Assembly (NCBI GenBank): GCA_036023115.1
Contig: JAYKKT010000091.1
Location: 33,169,001 to 33,233,000 of the forward strand
Source: Brasenia schreberi
Taxonomy: Eukaryota; Streptophyta; Magnoliopsida; Nymphaeales; Cabombaceae
Length of the DNA: 64,000 bases
Direction of reading: 5' to 3'
Of this stretch, positions 1-12,522 are shown one piece after another. The notes beneath the pieces are model-generated. The model did no database searches. It was not told the DNA's origin and saw only the letters and a list, made by a program, of their open reading frames with translations. The first letter of the stretch is position 1, and the number at the start of each line of letters is the position of its first letter. A program made the position numbers and the translations under genes.

Positions 1-574
1 ATAAAGGTTATAAAATAAACCTTTCCTCAATATGTTATTACTCTAAACGATCCAAATAAATTGGTGTGAATAATCTCTAATAGGGTCATTGCACTAGTTA
101 CATCTTTGGAAAATGATTTTTTAGTCATTTTCTCTTATATACAGGCTTCACTCTTATTAAAAATGTTTTCATGAAAATTGGGCAATAGTCAAAGTTGGTT
201 AATTTTATCAACTTCTTTAGACTTATATGACCCAATCTTTTATGCCACACATTCACGTCAATTACATGGGCAGAAAATGTTATCATGCCTTGCTTTCCCA
301 CATTGACTTTCCTAGGAGTAAACCTAATATCAAACCCTTTCTTTACTAAGGCAGGGACCAATACAAGATTGCGCTTTATAGAGGGCACAATTAACACATT
401 AGTGAGTACAATTGGTATGTCTTGTACAAAAATCATAAAGGACCCAACTCTAAGAACATAAAAAAAAGTGTTCCCATATATACTCGATGCTCGCCAGACT
501 GGTACTTCTTTAGGTCCACCGCTCCCTCTTTTCTCTTCTATATATCTTGGATAGTTGCAAAATCGATCTACCAA
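1..574 (-). pseudogene. copia protease / GAG-pre-integrase relic
   Basis: The 149-codon frame at 125-574 carries VPSIKRNL (the segment after the copia protease core) and VWHKRLGHIS, the hallmark of the GAG-pre-integrase domain. The catalytic DSG of the protease is not seen in this frame. The adjoining gag relic and LTR place it in the same minus-strand element, which runs out of the window at position 1. Confidence 0.75.
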
Positions 575-639
575 CTAGTCATCGGACGATCCATGTAAAG
601 GCACTCATAAATCATGCAAATTCGGTCATGCTTCTTCGT

Positions 640-1457
640 TATGCCGCGTCATTTATTGTTACCTCCATTGGTCTTCTTGTTGCGGCAATGTCTTTTATAG
701 TGCCCCATCTTGCCAAAGTTGAAAGACTTTGCCCGAGAAGCAAATTCTTGCGATTTCTTAAAATTTTGATTGCTCTGCTGTTTATTCTTGCCAAATTTCT
801 TATTTGGTGTTCTTTTTTTCTAGTTATTCTTGAAGCTAGTCCCTAAATCATCTTGAGCAACTAGCAAATTTTCTCTTTTATTCTTATTCATATATTCTTG
901 TTCGATTGCTAGTTTTAATGTGAGTTTAGAAAGGGTAAAATCAGGTTCAAGTATTAGGGTTGTGGTTACCATGTTCCAAGAAGGGGAAGACTGTTTAGAA
1001 TCATGAATATTTGCATCGATTTAGGAATGATTGACTTTGCTACAACCAAATCTCTAGCCATTATCAGTATTTTGTTAACATTTTCAACTACATTATCACC
1101 TTCTTTCATCTTATAAGAATTATACTTTTGAAGGAGTAGTTGTACATGTAGCTTGGTTGTAGTATCATATTTACTGGTTAGAGAATCAAATAATTCTTTT
1201 TCAGTTTCAAATTCCTCAAACACCCTAATCAAGTCATCTTCCATGTATGTCAACATTATAGTCCTAGATATTATATCATCTTTTAGAAATGTCTTATATT
1301 TTTCTTTTTCCTCATCTGTTGCAACTGGTGTAGGAGGTAAAACTGTTTCCTTCAGTACATAATCAACTTCTTCTAAAGTTTAGGTCAATGATATTCTTCT
1401 TATTCGAATTTAGAAATTTACACCATTTAACTTTTCGGTCTTTGCCAATTCAGACAT
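640..1457 (-). pseudogene. copia gag relic (UBN2-type) with damaged zinc knuckle
   Basis: Reading down from an ATG at 1455-1457, the frame starts MSELAKTEKLNG, typical of copia gag, then hits a stop after NF and continues with a shift. The open part 966-1256 has the helical gag features LFDSLTSKY and the MKEGDNV region. Near 690-780 the zinc knuckle FNFGKMGHYKRHC keeps His and the last Cys, but both leading Cys are Phe. The protein would package RNA into cytoplasmic particles; this copy cannot. The stops and the lost cysteines show it is a pseudogene. Confidence 0.7.
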
Positions 1458-2668
1458 GCAAATTCTAGAAATCATTTTTCTTTTTAAACTTTTGATAAAA
1501 ACAAGTAAAGAGTCTGTACATTTTAAGATAGAAAACAAAAAAACATACATCAGATGGATTTACATAAGACATTTTATAAAGAACCACAAAATATAGTGAG
1601 ACACCTAAATGCAATATCCATAAGTTCTTAGTACTAAATATTAAATATATCATGAGTTTGTACTGTAGTTTATTTAACCTATATGTATCATTCTAAAAAT
1701 ATTATAAAATCCGGGGAGTAAATATTCTCAGGCACGGTTCTGTAGTTTATTTAACCTGCATGTTACTATTCTGGAAAAATTGTAAAAAACATGATTAAAT
1801 GTGAAAAGTTATTATTCACAACATTTCTCAAAAAGTGCAAGGGCATGTTTGTACTTTCCAAATGGTATAATGGATATTTTATAAAGCTAACAAGGCTATA
1901 TCCATAAAATCACCAAAAACCTAGGTTTTGTAATTTCTTGAAATGTCTAGGGGCAAAATAGTAAAACTACACTTGATATTTTGTAGTTTTCTGGACTGTT
2001 AGGGGGTAGAAAAGACTTTTTACTCTGACAAGATACAATTATCTTTTCACCCCAAAATATATAGACATTTTAGTAATTTTTTCCTCTCGTATTTCGTAGT
2101 TTACATTTTCGTGAAGGGCAAAACAATCAATATACATCCAAAACCGTTACCCTAGGCAATTTTCTAGCGGTTTGGCAAAACCACGGTATTCGCGGATTTA
2201 AATACAGAGAGAGAATGAGAGAGAGAGACAAGGAGAGAGACTGAGAGGGAATTGAGGGTGGCCCTGTTGCCGCCTGTGGGATGTGGATGTTGCCCTTCCT
2301 AGTCACATCCTCATTCATCTACCTCCGGCCATTTTTTGGCTCACTGCCTCAAGTGTTTTGCCTCCAACCTTTTCGCCTCATGTTACTTTCGGCATGGCCT
2401 CTGACTGCTTTGGCTTGGCCTCTAGCCACCTTGGCTTGGCCTCTGTTGTATTCAGGCCATTTCTTTGACTCTCAAGCACTCGACCTACCTACGACAACCT
2501 TCATCGGGTGGCTTCCGGCTCTCCTTCTTCCATTTTCTCTTTTCCCTCTTTTTTTTCATAAAATTTACTTATGCCAGAAAAGCCTTTTTTGGCTTGTGTC
2601 TAATATAGTTTTTTTTATTTGCAGATCCATGTATCTTTGAGGAGTTTTCTGCATAAGTTGAACCTCTA

Positions 2669-2681
2669 CATTCTGATACCA
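2669..2681 (-). other. Primer-binding site (initiator Met tRNA type)
   Basis: The reverse complement reads TGGTATCAGAATG, close to the plant copia consensus TGGTATCAGAGC. It sits 2 nt inside the LTR ending at 2684. Confidence 0.65.
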
Positions 2682-2683
2682 GA

Positions 2684-3260
2684 TGTTGGGATAACCGAAG
2701 ATTGTTCAGTTGTTTTGCAGCGGAAGTCGACTGTCTCCTTTTGTTTTCTTCTGTCTCTGCTTTATGTTTCTTTTGTGTATTTCTTGTAATATAATAGAAT
2801 ATGAAAAATGGTAGAGTGCGTATTGATTTATAGGTTACCCGGAGAGGGTTTTCTCAAAAGTCTGTGAGTATAAATCACTTTTTCGTGTTCTGTATCTATT
2901 TTTTGTATAGTTTCTTTGTATTTATATATGACTTTCCGTCTTTCGAGTTTACCACTCTGGGTTTTCCTTTTTAACAACCATTTTTGCTTTTATCCGAGAG
3001 ATGCAAGCATACTTTTCGAAAACAGAAAAATCAGTTATAAGAACATTTGATTTTTGAAATCATACGATCTAATGAAATCAGGGAAGAGGGCCCCTTCTTC
3101 TCGTATTTCATGGTCGTTGTTAGTAATGGTGCCGAGAGTAACCATCCACTACTTACATTAGAGTCGTAGGATTCCATTTTTTACTCAACACCGAGACCTA
3201 TCTTTTGTTACGACCGAAATTGTAACTATAGTTCCTGTTCCATGATCCTAGACCTCAACA
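2684..3260 (-). repeat. 5' LTR of the left-edge copia element
   Basis: The 577-bp segment begins TGTTG and ends CAACA, the inverted terminal pentamer expected of a copia LTR. It lies two bases from a sequence whose reverse complement is a methionine-tRNA primer site. The partner LTR is outside the window, so the boundaries rest on these two signals only. Confidence 0.6.
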
Positions 3261-4620
3261 TTAAATATCCTCAAAGAAAAGGACCAACAACTCATAATAA
3301 CAAGGAGAGAAACACCAAACTTGGAATCCTAGATTTTTTAGATTTAAAGATTTAAAAGAGACACAAGTAAAGCCATCAAAGGCTACAAGATGATGGAATT
3401 ATAAAATTAAAAGTCAAACAAAAGATTATAAAGTGCTTGTTGCAAGAAAAGATACTTTGTGTAGGTGTACTTTATTTATATCAAATAGATATTTTTTGCT
3501 TTTAAAATTTAAATTTCAACAATTGATCAATGATGAATGGTTAATATTTGTTTCGATTTGCTATTATATTATATGTATATATAAATATGAAACGTCATAT
3601 ATACTAGCATATCCAAATACATCTCAATCATTTAATATGAGAGATTGATAGTTGAGATTTGAATCTTAAAAGCAAAAGGTATAAATGTATCATTATAATT
3701 ATAATAAATATAAAAACAATTTTTATATATTGAATTTCAATATCGATCATCCATTAGATAATAGAGATTTGTTTGAATATACTAAAATGTAATGTTGCTA
3801 ACATATATTATTTTATATATATATATATATATATATACACACGTATAGAAAGAGGGAGGCTTCGGAGGCATGTGGCACTACATGCATGACCAAATTAATG
3901 CACTTTAATATGAACGGATCCAAATCCTGAAACAAATCTATGCTGGAAAACTGACTCGGGTATGAAACTAGTTCTATTCACAGTATAATGCTTGGATCTG
4001 CTGGCATCATCCTTTTCGTTCGTGTTGTACACATGCCCGTGTGCCCTGACCCTCAGCCCGAACAAGTTGAGTAGTCAGCTTCATAACCGACACTACAGGA
4101 CACGAGTTGGAGAGAATGAACACAACATTTTCTCTTTTGGCTAAGCTTGTATTTACTCTCTCTCTCACACACACACACACACTCACACACATTGGAGAGA
4201 ATCAACCAATTTTGTTTTGAAAGGCAAGCATACTAGGGCACAACACTAAGCAGAACTGACAATATAAGCCATAACATGAAATTTCAACACGAACATCATC
4301 AAAAAGCTCATGCAGCGGATCTACATTGAGGCGAAGTGTGGCCGCCGCCCCACCTGAAATTAAAAACACCAACAAAAGAGTTACAGGATGCGATCGAATA
4401 TATGATTAATATACATAGTTCACCCTAGATCGGCCGCGGAATCAATGTATGTTTATAAAAAACAATGTAGCGACACAGAATGAACACAACCAGAAACACC
4501 TAAAAGACGTTCCTGGAAAAGTTTGCTTCCGTGTTCACGCGAACACAAACAAACTTGGTATTCGGGTTACAACCAGATTGGTGCAAAATTATGCATCAAA
4601 CACCATTATATAGTTAAAAT

Positions 4621-4697
<77 letters not shown>

Positions 4698-5480
4698 ATA
4701 GAGAATCACTTACTATATTATAGTAAGCGAAGTGGGGGTGCCTGGTTATTGAGGTTGCTGGTTCGGTGTTTATTTGAACGAAGCATCATGGAAAGTTTCA
4801 TGCATCCTAAATAGCAACTGGGGAGTCACAGATTAAACTAATTAATTAACAAACAGATGAAACTTATAATTCACAAATATATTTGACTTATGAAAAAAAA
4901 ACATCTCATACTTGAGAGCTGCAGTGAGTCTAGACTCAACTGGGACACTGTATCGAACCCGAAAGGGATGTCCCAGTGGTTCCATGCAAACCTGAAACTG
5001 GTTCCGCGTCCAGTCCCAGTTTCGCCGAGTCTTGTTTTGGTTTGCACAACACCACAAGGGGAGAAACTTGTGTGTACTACAAGGGATGATTCAGTTCAGC
5101 TTGGCTCATATTAGCTTCTTTAGTTAGGTATATAAAACTTTTGTGTGCATAATTGAGAAAAACCAAGTTAATTAATTCCAATGAATTGAATAGGTATAAT
5201 ATTAACTAAATAATTAAATCTTTTAATTCTACAATGTTTTGACTTAATTTTTACTGAAGAATTTAAATCTTTACTCATGATTATGTGAGAAAAGTTGCAC
5301 CTTTAATGAGCAGCCCTTGTTCGACTCATCTAGTCAAAACAACTCATGCGTGGTTGTGGAGCTGCATTGCTACTAGGCTAGCTCTTGGTTATGTGTGCCA
5401 TGGTAACTAGTAAGATTGCAAGATAAACACCATGCGAACAACAGACTTTTAAAAATATATATTTAGAATGAAGAGATTGA
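3261..5480. other. Intergenic, AT-rich, no gene seen
   Basis: I found no coding region. The stretch contains a TA run (about 3814-3837), a TC/AC run (about 4155-4190) and a CT-then-TA compound microsatellite (4622-4693). ORFs here are short and mostly low complexity. Confidence 0.6.
4622..4693. repeat. Compound microsatellite (CT)n(TA)n
   Basis: About 34 bp of CT repeat (4622-4655) runs directly into about 38 bp of TA repeat (4656-4693). Confidence 0.95.
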
Positions 5481-5487
5481 AAAATAT

Positions 5488-5565
5488 GCACGTCCGAGTA
5501 TGGAACTCATGACCTTCAAGTTGCGAGTTGGACCCCCTACCCAGGTGAGCTATTGCTCTACGTGC
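5488..5565 (-). other. Degenerate tRNA-like sequence (possible SINE head or tRNA relic)
   Basis: On the minus strand there is TAGCTCACCTGGGTA, close to an A box, then an anticodon-arm-like segment CCAACTCGCAACTTG, and 15-20 nt later AGTTCCATACTC, a poor match to the B box. The T-stem would pair at 4 of 5 positions and the acceptor stem does not form in register, so it is not a working tRNA. The outer hexamers GCACGT/ACGTGC are mutually complementary. Confidence 0.3.
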
Positions 5566-7440
5566 TAACAACAAAGACATTTTAGTCGTGCAACACATGA
5601 ACCACTAAACATCTTATTAAATTAAATACTTATCATCATGAAATATATTCTACTTAATTATCTTCAAAGCATGAAAATTTAAACAGATTGGTTGCATAAT
5701 TGGTTCTAGAGTGACAGTAAACAAAGTCTTCCTGCTCTTCTCACCGAGTCCATCTAAAGCGGCCCTTCTGAATCAGGATGGTATATTGAGCTTCTAAAAT
5801 TAGATCGATTTAGCTAGGTCTCTTTCCATTGGTTTTCTATTTTTAATTAATTTCTGCAAAATTATTATTTCTAGCTTTTTAAAGAGTTTTGTTAATGATT
5901 CACTTGTTTTTTAGGTTATGGAGGGCCAGTAAATAATTATTTTTATTTATCTCATGAGGTGCCTTGTTAAGGTGCTCAACCACTAGTCTATAAAAAAAAA
6001 TTATTAATAGAACCAGTACCATTAGTCACCTTAATAGGACTGGTTCTATTAATGGACACCAGTTGTATGAAGGCAAAATGTTAATATAAAAATTCAACAC
6101 ATTACCAAAGGCTTTAGAAAGAAACCAAAGAGACCTATGAAGGTCATGCCTAGGATCAGCCAATTAAAGTAGGAAAAATTGTCGAAGATGAAAACTAATA
6201 GAAGTTGAAAAGACTCGTTTGAAACCATTTTTGAAACTCTATATATAAAGGAGGCCACGAGAGTGCACCGGGCTTCAACAGATCGATCACATTCAACATT
6301 ATCAATTCCATTCTTTTTTCCATAGCATAGTTTTCTTTCTTTTCTTTGTTTTCTTCATAGTACACAAGGTTTGGGGCAGTCCAGCTTGGGTTGATGTCTA
6401 ACCCTGCTTAGCATTTCACCTGAAAATGCACATTTAGTAAATCTAGCTAAGCTTGGCCGAAAAACAAGAATGGGAGACCAAAGACTAACTGAAGTAGCTT
6501 ATGTGACAGAGGGCATCTAGGATCCTCCTTTCGTAAGACACTTCGGGCTCCCATTTAGGTCAAAGAAGGTAACTAAGCACTTTTCACTCGTATTTTATGT
6601 TCAAACTTACAAGCTAGTTCAAAATATAAAAAGGGACCGAAGATGGTACCTCCGGTTCCGGTTCCGTTGAAGGAAGAATCATAACCAAGGTGGATTTGTT
6701 TCAGTTCCAGGTCTGGTTTGCTAGTTGCAGTCGGTTTCAAGACCGGTTCGGTTCGAGTACAAACCTATGGTCGGTTTCAAACTGTCATGTCTCAGAATCT
6801 CCATTTTAATTAAAAAACACTTTTAGTCATTTATTATTATAAATTAAAATATTATTGTTGTTGTACAGTCAATTTTTATGTGACGTAGATGTAGAAGGTA
6901 GAGAGATAGGTTTGGTGGTGCAAGTCGTATGTTTCTTATTTCCTCGTAGACGTTCGGTCAGCTTTTTTTAGTCCCCAAACTTCTTTTTGGTTTAGATTCA
7001 ACAATGAAAATGTGGGCGCTTCTTCTCTGGTAGGGACGGCAATATTCTCGACCCAACCCCAAGTGAATGGAGCAGGTAATACCCAACCCGATTAGTTTTG
7101 GGTTGAGGTATGGAGATAAGGTGCGCCAGCACATTCGAGTATGTATACATGCATGCATACATATAAATTTATAAATATATATACATACACATGTATGTAC
7201 AAACATATATACATATATATATATGTATATGTATTATTATATTATATTATTATACACACGTATAGGTCTTGTTTGTGCCCCAAACCCTCTCTGTATCTGT
7301 TGAGAAAAGAAAACCCAAATCCATACCCAGCCGATTGCCATCTAAAGCTTCGGTTGGAAGTCTCTACATTCTTGAACGAGTAGACCCACATGGCATGTCT
7401 TCTACGCCAAGTATTGAAGAAATAATTGTTCTCTACCAAT

Positions 7441-7443
7441 TAT

Positions 7444-7523
<80 letters not shown>

Positions 7524-7533
7524 AGAGAGAGAC
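7441..7533. repeat. Compound microsatellite (TC)(TA)(TG)(GA)
   Basis: Successive dinucleotide runs: TC, TA (about 7456-7479), TG (about 7480-7502) and GA (7503-7533, with an AAG interruption). Confidence 0.9.
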
Positions 7534-7960
7534 GTTTGAATATCTGGATCCTGAATAGTGGGGGAATCTGCAAACAGACAGATATGAGAAGATATCTTGA
7601 GGATGGATGGCTATTAGAGTTTGATGTGGAGCATAATTCACTCTCATAAATGTTTGTTGATTCGGATAGAACACGATTGCAATTTTTCAAAGGATGTCAT
7701 GGATATACATGTAGAGAGAAGTGGGAGCTACTAGACATTACTTGATCATCATTACCGTTCTTGTGATTCATTGGACGATTATATCAAAAACACTTATATC
7801 GAGTAGCATTTAACTCCCATGAGTGCATTAAATGGCCTTGAATCCCATATTGATGTTAATGGGCAACTCGATGTGCATTGTTTGAGCGATCACACATACA
7901 ATACATATCGGCTAGTAGAGTCTAGCATCAGATCGTGTCTAACATCTCCCAATTTGTCTA

Positions 7961-8173
<213 letters not shown>

Positions 8174-10150
8174 AGGATTCTCCTCTACCTTCAAACCACA
8201 TCCTACGGTTGATCAGTCTCTCTGGCAATGGGGTGAACAAACCAGGTACCGGTTCAGGTTCTCTTTCCCCAATGGTTAATGGGGCAGAAACAAGGCATGT
8301 ATATATATGTGTGTGTGTAGGTTGGGTTTGGGTTGGGGCACTTTATCCTATACCTGAATCTAAAACTGATTGGGTCAGGTATTCCCCATCCCATTCAGTC
8401 CGGTTAGGTTGAGGTTGCATGGATCTGATCAATATTGTCATCCCTATCTTTCTCCATTATTTATTTTCTAATAATAAAATGTTTAAAAACAAGTGAAGGC
8501 AAAGGGATTGAAAATTAATCACTTTTAGGGCTGTTCCTCCTTAATGTCATCTAAAATGTATTTTTTAAATTATTTCATTATTTATTTTTCCATCCGTTTT
8601 TCACAAGAATTTATGCTACCAATTTTTAAGAAAATAGTGGATCTAGCCCGTGCTTGCACATGCACACACATATTTATGTATGCACGTACATCCATTTTAA
8701 GGAAAATACGATCCTTCATACTAACTATATCATAAAATGTGAATAAATTATTATATAAAGCAATTAACCTTGACGAGCTATTCATGTTTGGGTCATTAGT
8801 TAATTTAACAAATTGAATATGATATGTGCATGATGAGCTGAACCAAGGCCCGTCTTTCATGCCAGCGTACATGGAGGTGTTAGTGGGTCAGACAAACACC
8901 AGGCCCGATCCGATAATTGAGGGTAGAGAAGCAGTATCCGATTAACAATTGGATCGGGATTTAATTTTTAATTTTCACTTCCAAACTCTTAAACTATTGT
9001 GCACCTTATAAATAATGCCAACCGGATTAAGCTATTTACATATGGAATACAATCCGTTATCCAAATGAGTTACGGGTACCAATATTGGCTGGACCCACGG
9101 GGACCTGACCCAGTCCAACTCAAACTGGGTACAGGATTACCCGGATTGACTAGTTCAGTTCCGGGCATGGGGAAACCTTTATCATTTTTTGACCAGGTAT
9201 TGGGCAGGTACAGTTGAGAAGTATCCAAACCCTTAGCAACACATCTTTAGCTTTAAGAATATATATATATATATATATTATATGATGTTGAAAATTTTAA
9301 ATTTCCACCACTTGACCTTAAAACTTTTTGTTGTTTTGATTAAATTTCGCAAATGATGTGCTGGTAATATAAAAGTATTTAAGAATTTTATTGAGAGGAT
9401 AATTACCTTTCTGAATAAGTCAGACGAGGACTTAATGTTTTTTATATGTAAAACTATAAAAAAAGATATGTTGAACATGGATCCATTATTAAAGGATCCA
9501 ATCAGTAATTAATCGGATTTTATAGTACGAATCCAGATCCAGCTTAAGCGGGTCTCTGATCGTTCGTCGGATGGATGTGAGCAGCGACGGGCAGAGCCCG
9601 GAGACGTTGATGCAGGACTCGCCTACCAGATATTTAATTAATGTTTTGCAACCAAGCAAAGTGCGATAGTCTCGCATGTTGAGTCCCTTTCGTCTCTCTT
9701 TCCCTCCAATTTACTGCGAGAGGCCTTCGCGGGTCTCTGCCTGACGTGTCATTGATCATAAAAACCCTTAGGTAAGAGATTTCTTTTCGATAGTACCATC
9801 GAGTACTACTATATGGGAGTTTGAAAGCCCTGTAAGGCCAGTTAGCGCTTTCCCATTGACCCTTCCGTTCAGCAGCCCAAGGACTTGGAGCACATCTTTC
9901 GTTGTTTCCACTGCTTCCGCTTGGGTCCAAGTGAACCGTGATCCCGGCAAGACATGGGAAAACGTGGCAAGCTCCTAACCGAAAAGTAGGTCGGTTTAGG
10001 CCTTGTAGAAAAGTGTTTGAATTTGTCAAAGAGCGACTTAAACTGATTAGACTTCATCACGACGAAAGATAAGATTTGAGATCAACAATGTCCACTAGTT
10101 TGTTCAAACACGATCTACGTGTTGACCATGGTTGTAGGATTCAAACTAAA

Positions 10151-10400
10151 GTCGTTTAAGATAGTTTCCATATGTTAAAAAAGGATAAAAAGAAAATCTA
10201 TTAAGGATGTATGAAAAACTAAACTGTGAAAATGTTAAAAAGAGGATGAAGAAGAATAGGATTCCAAAAATCGTAGAAATAAACAATAAAAAATGATTCA
10301 GTTCATGTTGAGTTAAATGACAACATGACACATGATAGGATTCTATCGAAACAAAGAATCTATATTGCTAACCCCATTTAGTATGGAAAAAGGTTTAAGT
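10151..10400 (+). mobile_element. RTE-type LINE, 3' end relic
   Basis: The segment follows the family's 3' end. It starts at the CGTTTAAGATGGTTTGG-like region (here GTCGTTTAAGATAG), passes the TATGAAAAACTAAA, ACATGACACATGATAGG and AACAAAGAATC stretches, and ends CCCCATTTAGTATGG-AAAAGG. Many substitutions and small gaps, and the absence of the TTG tail, mark it as old. Confidence 0.75.
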
Positions 10401-12464
10401 ATTCTTGATGCTAGAATATGTATTAGAATATATGATAGAAGGTAGAGAGTTTGAAAATAGGAGCACATGGCTCACGATGTCAAGCATACAAAGACAGATT
10501 TATGTACATGAGTTGATCTTACAAATCATGGAGTTGGTTTGTATACCCCAACCGGCATGGTGACAAAAAGAGTCACATATAGAAAGAAGTGATGAGTTAT
10601 CGAAAATCATGACCAAAAAGCTTAGAGGCATATGTAATCAAGGTATGGGGTAAGCAATGATACAATCTTTCTTTCTTCTTTTACTTCTCTTAGTAATAGA
10701 CATAACATAATCTTTTCACCTTTCCAAACACATTGAGTGCCTAAGTAACCCCATCGGTAATTGAGATATGCATAGTCAAATTCTCGAAGACCCATTTTGT
10801 TGCTTGCTACTATATCCATTATGTAGCTTGATACTTTATTCATTCTTATTTCCTCTTAAAAATGAGTGTTAGAGCTCTATGACATGTTTTTATCTTTTAG
10901 CATCTTTTTCTAACTTATCATGTTCAATCACTCGTATGAGCTTCTCGCTTGAACATCCAAAACAGTGGAAATATCATTTAGATCTAGAAGAACAAGAAAG
11001 AGTAGAGGAGTTTGCTATCAATTTACATGGTCAAACAAGATAATATAATGAGATTATAAATACCTCATTGTACCCAAAGATACGCTTTTGATCCCGATCA
11101 ATGTACAGTTGATTATTGTAGGAAAGATATGAAGAAAACTTGAGTATCGAAACATCACAAATTTATTTAGATTCAAAGGCAGTTTCCCCATATGAAGTCA
11201 GAGAGCTGAGTGGTGATTGAGTGGTCAGAGAAAGAACAACATCTAAAGGAGAATCCACGAGTATAGAGAGAAAAAGAATTTTAGCGGAGGTTGCTCGAGT
11301 TATGGTAAGGAAACTAAGAGGGAATCTATTGCATTTGTAGATCTTAGCAGTGAATGAATAGAATCTCAAAAATCATGTTTGAGAAATAAATGTGTCAATT
11401 TTGTGGTATGAAATTATTATGGGTACAACTCATATCGTTGATGACCGTGAATATAGAGTTATAGGGTAATGTGTTAATGCTAGAAAATATATGAGGATAT
11501 GTAACAAAAGGTAGAAAGTTTCAAAATGTAAAGGATGCTTAGCTCGTGAAGGTTTGAGGAAAATGACGATGTCGAGCATGCCAAGACAACCTTATGTACT
11601 TGAATTGACCTTATAAATTATGAGATGTATTGACATACCTTAATCAATGTGGTGGTGAAAATAATAACACATATAAAGAAATGAGAAGTTACCGAGAATT
11701 ACGATCGAAAAACTAGATAAATTATTTGTTACTTATATAAAAACCCATAAATAAGCATGTGTAATTAGACAATTGAAGTAAGGAATGGTACAATCTTTCT
11801 TTCTTTCATTTTTTACTTTTGCTAAGTGTAGACATAACGTATTCTACAAGTAATCTTTTCATCTTTCGGAACACATCGAATTCCTATACAACGTCCACTG
11901 ACAACTAAGACATGCACAATCATATGATACTGTTTTTCTCCTAAAATGTACGCTAGAATTCTTTAACAGTATCTTTCTCTAGCTTACCGTATTCATGTGA
12001 AGCTGTAAGGATGATCCCTCATAACTAAGTTTATCGAGAGTTAGTAGCCAAGGCTCGACAAAGTGGGACGAATGACATGTAAGGTAATTGGCTGCGGAAT
12101 GAAAGAGTGTATTGTAATATCGGTTTCGAATACGTCGAGGTGAGTTCCCACTCAATTCATAGACTTTGAACCAACCACCGTCTCTCTCACTCAGCTGTAT
12201 CTGTGAATTGGTCGAAGAAGAAGAAGCAACGAAGGTGGAAATCGGTCGAAGAAGAAGAAGCAACGAAGGCGATAGGGAGGAGCCTAATCCGTTGCTGTAT
12301 TCTAGTCTGATCTTTTATTTTTTCATAGAAGAAGAAGAAATCCTGCTGTTGGGTTCTTGAAAGAAGAAAAAAAGAAGGGACGCTAATCTGCATATCTTTT
12401 GGCCGGTAATTCATTAATTTTTAGACTCTACCTGTCAGTTTGACGACGATACTGTCTTATTAAC
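10401..12464. other. Region upstream of the kinase gene
   Basis: I see no coding region. The sequence is AT-rich and contains two loosely similar passages (about 10470-10800 and 11520-11900, both with CATGCCAAGACA/TGTACTTGA-like and TTTCTTTCTT stretches), suggesting an old duplicated repeat. The last 350 bp, with CT- and GAA-rich sequence, look like promoter and 5' leader of the downstream gene. Confidence 0.45.
12210..12271 (+). repeat. Two-copy 34-bp tandem repeat, GAAGAAG-rich
   Basis: GGTCGAAGAAGAAGAAGC begins at 12210 and again at 12244, each followed by AACGAAGG. It probably lies in the leader or promoter of the kinase gene, 250-310 bp before its ATG. Confidence 0.85.
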
Positions 12465-12521
12465 ATGGGTTTCTCCTGGATTGAGATTGATTATAGGATA
12501 TATAGAGAGGGAGAGGGATAG
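12465..12521 (+). promoter_or_regulatory. 18-codon upstream ORF ending 1 nt before the kinase ATG
   Basis: ATG at 12465, stop TAG at 12519-12521, then one G, then the kinase ATG at 12523. The frame differs from the main ORF. If the transcript starts upstream of 12465, ribosomes would meet this uORF first, so kinase translation would depend on leaky scanning or reinitiation. The transcript start is not known. Confidence 0.5.
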
Positions 12522-12522
12522 G

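Larger units (their letters stand above)
1..3260 (-). mobile_element. Ty1-copia retrotransposon, decayed, cut by left window edge
   Basis: On the minus strand the order from high to low coordinate is 5' LTR (2684-3260), primer-binding site (2669-2681), a leader of about 1.2 kb, gag (to 640) and the protease/GAG-pre-integrase part (574 to 1). Integrase, reverse transcriptase and the 3' LTR would lie left of the window. Stops and frame changes interrupt the coding region, so it is a dead copy. The leader holds a short GA-rich stretch near 2212-2250. The order gag before protease before pre-integrase is the copia order. Confidence 0.8.

Noticed and set aside
9489..10060. Overlapping minus-strand frames of 60-131 codons
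   Set aside because: Three frames are open at once, a composition effect; no domain or intron structure seen.
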